DNA from: Massilia alkalitolerans DSM 17462
Lineage (GTDB): Bacteria > Pseudomonadota > Gammaproteobacteria > Burkholderiales > Burkholderiaceae_D
Direction: 5' to 3'
DNA: 64,000 nucleotides
Assembly: GCF_000427785.1 (NCBI RefSeq)
Contig: NZ_ATYR01000002.1
Coordinates: forward strand, 62,001-126,000
The translations under genes and the position numbers were made by a program. Positions 54,332 to 64,000 of the stretch are shown here, piece after piece (the first letter of the stretch is position 1; each line of letters opens with the position of its first letter). A model generated the notes under the pieces. It made no database searches and was not told the origin of the DNA. It saw only the letters and a program-made list of their open reading frames with translations.

Positions 54332-55504
54332 TCAGGTCGCGAGCGGCCGTGTCGCATTCTTCTGCGCCTTCAAGACCAGTTCGGCGGCGAGCAAGGCCTG
54401 TTCCTGATTTTGTGCCGTCTCGGTACGGTTGACGATGTCCGCTACGAACTCTCGCCCGAACGGCAGGTCGAGCTTGCTGCAATCCATGTAGCGCGCTTCC
54501 TTCCGATCGACCATCAGCAAATGGTTGGTGCCCTGTCGCCCAAGCGGATCGATGTATTTTCGCAGTTCAATATAACCTTCGGTGCCGAGGATGAACAGGC
54601 GACCGTCACCCCAGCTCGCCAAGCCGTCGGGCGTAAACCAGTCCACCCGCACATAGCCAGTGCCGCCATTGCCGGTCAGTAACATGTCGCCGAAGTCTTC
54701 GAAATACGGGTATGTCGGATGGGCGAGGTTGGCGGTCTGGGAAGCGACCACTGTTGCCTTGGTCGAGCCGGTATAGAACAGGAACTGGTCGGCCTGGTGC
54801 GAGCCGATGTCGGTCAGGATGCCGCCGTAGCGCTTCCCATCAAAAAACCATGCTGGCCGCGAAGATGCCCTCAAGCGGTGCGGCGCCAGATTCACGGTTT
54901 GAATGACCTTGCCGATGGCGCCGGCCTGCACGAGTTCCCCTGCTTTGACGGCTGCAGGTACTTCCAGCCGTTCGGAATACATGATCGCGAACTTGCGCCT
55001 GGTCTCACGGAGTGTCCTGCGCACTGCCGCAAGTTGGGCAAGGCTGGTAACGGCGGGCTTGTCGCTCAAAAAATCCTTCTCGGCCTTCATCACGCGGATG
55101 CCCAAGGGGGCGCGCTGGTCGGGAACCGGTGCCCCAAGCACAAGCTGGACGGAACGGTCCTGCAGGACAGCATCCTCGCTGGCTGCTTCGGGTACGTCGC
55201 CGAAGCGCGCGCGGAACTCGGCGAGCTGCTTGTTCTTCAGACCATCCTGATTCGTCGACAGGACGGAGACAAGTTGCCCGCCGCCTCGCAGGATCGCCGC
55301 GGTCATGCTCATGATGTGAGCGTGATCCAGGCCGATGACGGCGAAACGGATGGTGTGGACGGGTGCCGGCGGGTGTGGATCGGCTTCGAGCACTTGGTGC
55401 CGGATGCTTTCCGATGCCGTTTGGGCGAAGCCGGTGCCGGTAATGGAAGCGGAGCCCGCTAAGCCGGCCACATGGAGAAAGCGCCTGCGATCGACCGGGT
55501 TCAT
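54332..55504 (-). CDS. Tat-signal Gfo/Idh/MocA-family oxidoreductase
   Basis: Encodes 390 residues. A twin-arginine signal (DRRRFLHVAGLAGSA) precedes a Gfo/Idh/MocA fold: the NAD(P)-binding Rossmann motif is FAVIGLDHAHI (a Gly-to-Leu-Asp-His variant of GxGxxG), then DKPAVTSLAQL (usual EKP), and the C-terminal domain. Exported homologues act on sugars with a tightly bound cofactor; the aberrant Rossmann loop suggests altered cofactor use. The ATG overlaps an upstream remnant by 4 bases (ATGA), so it was once second in an operon. Confidence 0.88.
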   Translation of the reverse strand: MNPVDRRRFLHVAGLAGSASITGTGFAQTASESIRHQVLEADPHPPAPVHTIRFAVIGLDHAHIMSMTAAILRGGGQLVSVLSTNQDGLKNKQLAEFRARFGDVPEAASEDAVLQDRSVQLVLGAPVPDQRAPLGIRVMKAEKDFLSDKPAVTSLAQLAAVRRTLRETRRKFAIMYSERLEVPAAVKAGELVQAGAIGKVIQTVNLAPHRLRASSRPAWFFDGKRYGGILTDIGSHQADQFLFYTGSTKATVVASQTANLAHPTYPYFEDFGDMLLTGNGGTGYVRVDWFTPDGLASWGDGRLFILGTEGYIELRKYIDPLGRQGTNHLLMVDRKEARYMDCSKLDLPFGREFVADIVNRTETAQNQEQALLAAELVLKAQKNATRPLAT

Positions 55505-55731
55505 ATTCCCGTCCCCGGCGCGGCCTGGCCGAATCGTCCGGTTTCGGCCACCGTCCGCTTATCGACGTGGTCGGCGGCTGGTATCGTGCCGACAACATAG
55601 CCGGGAAACCGCCGCTTCCACGTGCCGCCAGCGGTGCTGGTTGAGGTGATCTCGTCCCAGTCGATCAACAGCTGACCGATCAAAGCAGGTATGACTGCAG
55701 TCAAGGTGAACTCCAAGTGATGCTTGAGCAA
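55501..55731 (-). pseudogene. Probable truncated open frame upstream of the oxidoreductase
   Basis: A frame ending in an ATGA overlap with the oxidoreductase gene encodes a protein-like LLKHHLEFTLTAVIPALIGQ... and WKRRFPGYVVGTIPAADHV. It remains open upstream only to a stop near 55806 and has no ATG; the only start is TTG 55731 without a ribosome site. The ATGA overlap is typical of an intact operon, so this looks like the 3' end of a gene broken at its 5' end. Family unknown. The remaining bases up to 55848 show nothing. Confidence 0.35.
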
Positions 55732-55848
55732 GCGGTAGTGGATGGTGACAGGAGATAGCTGTCACGGCAACTCCCGATCTGCCGGCATGGAGCCTGGCTG
55801 AATCACGACGGCATTCTCACCACGGTCGGGTTCCCGAGGTGTATCGAA

Positions 55849-59316
<3,468 letters not shown>

Positions 59317-59362
59317 AAAAATAAACGTACGAAGGGTCAAGCGGAGATTGTCGGCAGTTTGC

Positions 59363-60316
59363 CTACAGCGGGTGGCGATGGGCCGCGTGGTGCGCGCCGC
59401 CGTGTCCGGCCTCGCGCCAGGCAACACGGTTGCGGCCGGCCTGCTTGGCGCGGTACAGCTCGGCGTCGGCGGCGTCGAACAGTCCCGATGCGGTCTCGGT
59501 GCCGCCGGGCTCGAGGGTGGCACCGCCGGCGCTGGCGGTCAGCACCGGCGCCACGCCGGATGTTTCGTGTGCGATCGACAGGTCGGCCACGGCAAGCAGC
59601 ATCCGGGACACAAGCTGGCATGCCTCGGCCGCGCCGGTTTCGGGCAGCAGCAGGACCAGCTCCTCGCCGCCGTAACGTGCCGCCAGGTCGGCCGGCCGGC
59701 GCATCGCGGCGGCAGCCAGGCGCGCCACGGCGCGCAGCGCACGGTCGCCGGCCGGGTGGCCGTAGCGGTCGTTGTACTGCTTGAAGGCGTCGACGTCGAG
59801 CAGGGCCAGGGAAAGCGGGCGTCCCGACCTGCGCGCACGCTGCCATTCGAGCGCAAAGACCTCGTCGAAACGGCGTCGGTTGGCCAGTTCGGTCAGGCCG
59901 TCGATGTTCGCGAGCCGCTCAAGCATCCTGCGCTGGCGCACCACCTGCAGGTGCAGGGCCACGCGCGCCATGACCACGGTCTGGTTGAAAGGCTTGGTGA
60001 TGTAGTCCGAGGCGCCCATCTTCAGGCCGTTGGCTTCGTCTTCCGGCCGGTCCAGGCCGGAGATGAAGATCACGGCGATGTGCTCGGTCAGCGGGTCGGC
60101 GCGCAGCCGGCGCAGCACCTCGTAGCCGTCCATGTCAGGCATCAGGACGTCGAGCAGGATCAGGTCGGGCAGGTGGCGCATCGCCCGCTCCAGGGTCTGG
60201 GCGCCGTTTTTCGCGAGCAGCACGGTGTACTCGGGCTTGAGGAGCTCGCCGAGCACGTCGCGGTTGACCGCGTCGTCGTCGGCGACCAGCACCTTCTGCA
60301 TCTCCACGCCGTTCAT
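59363..60316 (-). CDS. REC-GGDEF diguanylate cyclase response regulator
   Basis: Encodes 317 residues: an N-terminal receiver ([13 protein letters not shown], phosphoacceptor in [11 protein letters not shown], Lys in YITKPF) and a GGDEF domain with the active motif YGGEEL near residues 215-219, a functional GG[D/E]E form. Phosphorylation should activate c-di-GMP synthesis. Its start overlaps the stop of the upstream kinase by 4 bases (ATGA), and another kinase follows, so it is the natural output of both. Codon 1 is ATG 60316; an internal ATG at 60301 is possible. Confidence 0.93.
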   Translation of the reverse strand: MNGVEMQKVLVADDDAVNRDVLGELLKPEYTVLLAKNGAQTLERAMRHLPDLILLDVLMPDMDGYEVLRRLRADPLTEHIAVIFISGLDRPEDEANGLKMGASDYITKPFNQTVVMARVALHLQVVRQRRMLERLANIDGLTELANRRRFDEVFALEWQRARRSGRPLSLALLDVDAFKQYNDRYGHPAGDRALRAVARLAAAAMRRPADLAARYGGEELVLLLPETGAAEACQLVSRMLLAVADLSIAHETSGVAPVLTASAGGATLEPGGTETASGLFDAADAELYRAKQAGRNRVAWREAGHGGAHHAAHRHPL

Positions 60317-63300
60317 ACCACGTCCTCCATGTTCAGTTCGAGGCCGGCAAGCAGTTGCGCCAGGGGCGCCAGGGCCGCCTCGTACTCCAGCTCCTCCACC
60401 GCCCGCCACAGCTTGGCCAGGAGGTCGCCGTGGGCGCCGCCGGCGAGGAGCAGCTCGAGTTCGCCCAGCGCGTCCTCGGCGCGGGCGTCGTCGGCTTCCA
60501 GCAGCAGGCGCAGGCGCAGCACCAGGGCGGCCAGCGCCGGCGTGGCCGGCGGCCTGGCCGGATCAGCCGGATCGGCTGCCCTCGGCTGCGCCGCCTCGGC
60601 CAGCCGGGCCAGGGCCGCCAGCACGGTCTCCGCCGCGCTCACCAGGCCCGGGACCTGGACCGCGAGGCGCCCGGCCTGGCCGCTGCGCAGGTCCTGCTCG
60701 AGACGATGCGCGGCCGATGCCAGCTCGAAGGCGCCGACATAGGCGGCGCTCGACTTCAGGTTGTGGGCGAGCGACTGCAGGCCGTGGTGATCGCTGGCGC
60801 CCAGCGCTTCGCGCAGCATGCGCGGGGCATCGGCGTATTCGCGCACGAAGCTGCTGGCGCGCTTTTCCAGCCGGCTGCGCTGGCCATCGACCTTGTCGAG
60901 CGCCTGGCGCCAGTCCAGGCCGGGCACGGCGGGCAGCGCCGCCAGCGCCGCCGCGTCCTCGGCGGTTTCCCGTCCGGCCTGTACGGCTGCCTGGGCGGGC
61001 AGCGGCCGGCCGGCCAGGCGCGCCGGATCGATCCATTTGAGCAGGGTACAGAACAGCAGGTCGGGATCGATCGGCTTGGTGACGTGCTCGTTCATGCCGG
61101 CTTCCAGGCTCTTTACGCGGTCGCCGGGCAGGGCGTGTGCGGTCATCGCCACGATCGGCAGGTCGCGCCTGCGCGGGTCCTTGCGGATTGCGCGGGTCGC
61201 GTCCAGGCCGTCGAGCCCCGGCATCTGGATGTCCATCAGCACCAGGTCGTAGTCGCCCGCCAGGGCCATGCGCACCGCATCCACGCCATTGAAGGCAACG
61301 TCCACCTGCATGCGCGCCGCGGCCATGAAGTCCAGGGCCAACTCGCGGTTATTGGCATTGTCCTCGGCCAGCAGGATGCGGGCGCCGTCCAGGCGCGGGA
61401 GCTCGGCCAGCGAAGGGATGCCTGGTGCGGCCACGGCGCCCGCATCCGGCAGGCCGCGCTGCGGGTGCAGCACCTGCAGCAGGCTGTGGTGCAGCAGGGC
61501 GGGGCCGACCGGCTTGTGCAGGAAGGCGTCGGCCGGCAGCTCGCCTTCCTGTTCCAGCACGGTGTCGCGGGTGCACACCGAGACCATCAGAATGGCCGGG
61601 GGCGGGGTGTCGCCGGCGCCGCGCCCGCCCTGGCGGATGCGGCGGATCGTCTCGGCGCCGTCCAGGCCTGGCATCAGGTAGTCCATCAGGACCACACCAT
61701 ACGGCAGGCCGGCCTCCTCGGCCTGCGCCAGCGCGGCCAGGCATTCTTCCCCGGAGGCCACGGTGTCGGCGCGCACGCCCAGGCTGCCCAGCATTTCGGC
61801 CAGCGCGGCGCGCGCGGTGGCGCTGTCGTCCACCACCAGCGCACGCACACCCGGCAGGGTGGTAAGGCGCGCGGCCACGGCGCCCTGGCCGTCGGCAACG
61901 CCGAGCGGCACCGTGAAGGCGAAGCGGCTGCCGGCGCCCGGCGTGCTGGCGGCGGCGATGCGTCCGCCCATCAGCTCGACCAGCTGGCGCGAGATCGACA
62001 GGCCCAGGCCGCTGCCGCCGTACTTGCGGGTGGTCGAGCTGTCGGCCTGGGTAAAGGACTGGAACAGGCGCCCGATCTGCTCCGGGCTCATGCCGATGCC
62101 AGTGTCGGTCACCGAGAATTCGAGCGTCACGCTGCCGTCGTGCCGCTCCAGCAGCTCGACCGCCACGACGATCTCGCCGCGCTCGGTGAACTTGACGGCG
62201 TTGCCGGCCAGGTTGACCAGCACCTGTCCCAGGCGCAGCGGGTCGCCCACCAGCTGCTGGGGCACCCCGGCGCCGACCCGGAAAATCAGTTCCACGCCCT
62301 TGGCGTCGCTCTTGACGCTGATGACGCTCGACAGGTGCTCGAGCATCTCGTTCAGGTCGAAGGGCAGCTTCTCGATCGCCAGTTTGCCAGCTTCCATCCT
62401 GGCGTGGTCGAGGATGTCGTTGATCAGGCCCAGCAGGTGCTCGCCGGCGCCCAGGATCCTGGACAGGTAGTTGCGCAGCCTGGGCGGCGCCTCGCCCATC
62501 AGGGCCAGGCGGCTCATGCCGATGATGGCGTTCATCGGGGTGCGGATCTCATGGCTCATGTTGGCCAGGAACTCCGATTTCATGCGCGCTTCCGCCTCGG
62601 CGCGCAGCATCGCCTGTTGGGTCGCCTTGCTGCGCAGGCTGATCATGCGCATGAACATCAGCATGTCGATGGTGACACCCAGCTGCAGCGAGTGCAGGGT
62701 CCAGAAGTTGGCCGGCAGGATGCCCGCCGCCAGCTGGGCCTGCACCACGGCGCCGCCGGCGCTGAAGAACCAGCTGAGCAGGAAGTAGACACCGATCTCG
62801 TCGCCGGCGCGCATGCGGCGCCAGGCGCCGGGCAGGCCGAGGAACATCGGCGCGGCGCCGACCGTCATGGTGAACACGATCAGGATGCGGTGGTCGAGCA
62901 GGCCCAGGCACCACAGCAGGCCGGCCAGGATGCACAACGCGGCGCCGCCCTTCATGATGCGGCTGAAGCGGCGGTCCATGCCGGGGCGCGCCAGGATCTG
63001 TTCGACGAACAGGTAGGCGCCGGCGGAAGCGATCTGCGAGGACAGCCCCATCACGTGCTTGCTGAACCACTCGTAGCCGCGCCACAGGAACTGCTCGCCG
63101 AGGCCGAACCAGACCAGGCCATACAAGGTCAGGCCGCCCACGTACATCGCGTATTTGCCATACAGCGGTTCGCGCAGGGTGAACCATTGACCGAGGCTGT
63201 AGGCGACCAGGCAGAGGGCGATGCCGAGCAGCAGGCCCTGCAGCATCTGCTCGCCCAGCGCGGCGCGCTGGTAGGCGTCGGGCTGCATGATGCTGATCGG

Positions 63301-63867
63301 GGCAATGCGCGGGCCCCTGGCGAACACCCGCACCAGCAGCGTGTAGTCGGCGCCCGGCTCGAGCCTGAGGGCGACGGCAGGCACCCGGCCCTTGAGCGCG
63401 CCGTCCTCGACCAGGCGGCGTCCGCTGCTGGCGAGCTTGCGCAGGCGGCCACCGTCTTCCAGGTAGAACTCGACCTGGTCGAGGATGCCGAAGTCGATCT
63501 GCACCACCCAGTCTTGCGGCGCGCCAGCTGCCACCCGCAAGGGGATGCGCACCCAGTGCGGATCCTGGATCAGCTTGAGGACGCCGCGAGCGGTGTCCGG
63601 CCGGGCGTAACGGTCGGTGGCGGCCAGCGCCGCGGCGGCGTCCAACTTGCCGCCCTCGTCGACCAGCACCGTGGTGGCGGACCAGGTATCGATGCTGCGC
63701 GTGTGCGGCCCGAGCACGAGTGCATCGCTGCCCGCTGCGCGGGCGCCCTGGGCGAACAGCACCAGCGCCAGGGCCGCCAGCGCCGGCAAGACGAGCAGCA
63801 TGAGCCTGCGCCAGGCCATGCCGGCGCGCAGCGGGGAGGACGTCGGGTGCACAGCGTTGCGCTTCAT
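60313..63867 (-). CDS. 7TMR-DISM hybrid histidine kinase, copy A (HK-REC-REC-HPT)
   Basis: Encodes 1184 residues with the same order as the kinase at 55.8-59.3 kb: signal peptide, 7TMR-DISMED2 domain, seven membrane helices, kinase core with His439 ([13 protein letters not shown]), receivers with Asp729 and Asp879, and an HPT domain with His1035 (LAHNLKSS). Long segments, such as the kinase core and HPT border, are near-identical in DNA to the other copy, so the two genes are paralogues from a duplication. It is first in the operon and is coupled to the cyclase by ATGA. Confidence 0.93.
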   Translation of the reverse strand: MKRNAVHPTSSPLRAGMAWRRLMLLVLPALAALALVLFAQGARAAGSDALVLGPHTRSIDTWSATTVLVDEGGKLDAAAALAATDRYARPDTARGVLKLIQDPHWVRIPLRVAAGAPQDWVVQIDFGILDQVEFYLEDGGRLRKLASSGRRLVEDGALKGRVPAVALRLEPGADYTLLVRVFARGPRIAPISIMQPDAYQRAALGEQMLQGLLLGIALCLVAYSLGQWFTLREPLYGKYAMYVGGLTLYGLVWFGLGEQFLWRGYEWFSKHVMGLSSQIASAGAYLFVEQILARPGMDRRFSRIMKGGAALCILAGLLWCLGLLDHRILIVFTMTVGAAPMFLGLPGAWRRMRAGDEIGVYFLLSWFFSAGGAVVQAQLAAGILPANFWTLHSLQLGVTIDMLMFMRMISLRSKATQQAMLRAEAEARMKSEFLANMSHEIRTPMNAIIGMSRLALMGEAPPRLRNYLSRILGAGEHLLGLINDILDHARMEAGKLAIEKLPFDLNEMLEHLSSVISVKSDAKGVELIFRVGAGVPQQLVGDPLRLGQVLVNLAGNAVKFTERGEIVVAVELLERHDGSVTLEFSVTDTGIGMSPEQIGRLFQSFTQADSSTTRKYGGSGLGLSISRQLVELMGGRIAAASTPGAGSRFAFTVPLGVADGQGAVAARLTTLPGVRALVVDDSATARAALAEMLGSLGVRADTVASGEECLAALAQAEEAGLPYGVVLMDYLMPGLDGAETIRRIRQGGRGAGDTPPPAILMVSVCTRDTVLEQEGELPADAFLHKPVGPALLHHSLLQVLHPQRGLPDAGAVAAPGIPSLAELPRLDGARILLAEDNANNRELALDFMAAARMQVDVAFNGVDAVRMALAGDYDLVLMDIQMPGLDGLDATRAIRKDPRRRDLPIVAMTAHALPGDRVKSLEAGMNEHVTKPIDPDLLFCTLLKWIDPARLAGRPLPAQAAVQAGRETAEDAAALAALPAVPGLDWRQALDKVDGQRSRLEKRASSFVREYADAPRMLREALGASDHHGLQSLAHNLKSSAAYVGAFELASAAHRLEQDLRSGQAGRLAVQVPGLVSAAETVLAALARLAEAAQPRAADPADPARPPATPALAALVLRLRLLLEADDARAEDALGELELLLAGGAHGDLLAKLWRAVEELEYEAALAPLAQLLAGLELNMEDVV

Positions 63868-63901
63868 TCAGGCTCCAGCGAGTGGTTCACGAAAAAGAAA
63901 A

Positions 63902-63919
63902 GCCGGACGCGGGTCCGGC
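63902..63919 (-). terminator. Rho-independent terminator of the upstream barrel gene
   Basis: GCCGGAC (63902-63908) and GTCCGGC (63913-63919) form a 7-base stem with a 4-base loop. On the minus strand it is followed by a T-rich run (TTTTCTTTTTC), ending the gene whose stop is at 63926. Confidence 0.75.
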
Positions 63920-63925
63920 CTTTCC

Positions 63926-64000
63926 TCAGAAACGCAGGTCGAGGCGCAGATCGGCGGTGCGCGGCGCGGTCGGCGTGGTCATGCCAAAGCTGTCGATGAC
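63926..64000 (-). CDS. C-terminus of an outer-membrane beta-barrel protein, probably TonB-dependent receptor (partial)
   Basis: The last 24 codons of a minus-strand gene are visible: the sequence ends RTADLRLDLRF-stop, an alternating strand with a terminal Phe, the outer-membrane insertion signal. TonB receptors commonly end this way. The 5' part lies outside the window. It is followed by a terminator and then by the DISM-kinase operon on the same strand. Confidence 0.6.
   Translation of the reverse strand, partial: VIDSFGMTTPTAPRTADLRLDLRF

Noticed and set aside
60355..63999. 1200-codon open frame antisense to the DISM hybrid kinase
   Set aside because: Same reverse-strand artefact, with Gln/His/Arg-rich repeats; no recognisable domain.

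Overview
The window is high-GC, densely packed chromosomal DNA, apparently from a betaproteobacterium of the Oxalobacteraceae (Massilia/Duganella-like). The evidence is the abundance of TonB receptors, LytS/LytTR pairs and 7TMR-DISM hybrid kinases, a Bug-type tripartite tricarboxylate transporter, and GTAGGGTGG-type and CCGGCG...GCCGGG extragenic palindromes. This placement rests on gene content alone. I saw no rRNA, tRNA, CRISPR array, integrase, transposase or phage gene. Two short gene remnants (about 2.5 kb and 55.6 kb) are the only signs of decay.

Layout. 0-6.1 kb: end of a DUF4450 glycosidase-like protein, an SMP-30 lactonase, a 47-residue small protein with its own promoter and terminator, an aldehyde dehydrogenase and an MFS carrier. 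This suggests sugar or sugar-acid catabolism. 6.2-15.2 kb: mixed housekeeping and accessory genes (TRIC-type channel, GNAT, PhaC-like hydrolase, zwf, an MBL-fold lipoprotein behind a doubled palindrome, a Tat-signal-bearing FAM173-like methyltransferase, an amino-acid permease, a haloacetate-dehalogenase-like hydrolase). 15.4-22.8 kb: a TonB receptor, a coupled operon of a sialidase-like protein and two membrane proteins, and a LytS/LytTR pair. 23.2-29.2 kb: MocR-type regulator, membrane protein, isochorismatase-like hydrolase, DUF455 protein and DNA polymerase II. 29.3-36.5 kb: TctABC-type transporter and a three-subunit molybdenum hydroxylase (2Fe-2S, FAD/4Fe-4S, Moco). 36.6-40.9 kb: DUF2145 pair, a divergent Atm1-type ABC exporter and purU.

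41.1-48.9 kb is a signalling block: a LOV-domain (blue-light) hybrid histidine kinase with its own response regulator, a second LytS/LytTR pair preceded by AlgR-like direct repeats, and a GAF-GGDEF-EAL protein. 49-55.5 kb: pirin, OsmC, a zinc-ribbon methyltransferase, LysR, DedA, a Pro/Ala-rich membrane protein and a Tat-signal oxidoreductase. 55.8-63.9 kb: an operon of two paralogous, very large 7TMR-DISM hybrid kinases (HK-REC-REC-HPT) flanking a REC-GGDEF diguanylate cyclase. The window ends in the C-terminus of an outer-membrane barrel.

The dominant theme is sensing: two LytTR systems, light, two periplasmic-ligand DISM kinases and two cyclic-di-GMP proteins. Several intergenic regions contain clean, unassigned operators. 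The best candidates for undescribed biology are the DISM-kinase/cyclase/DISM-kinase operon, the sialidase-like/membrane-protein operon, the exported FAM173-like methyltransferase, and the doubled TGCAAA-N5-TTTGCA site.
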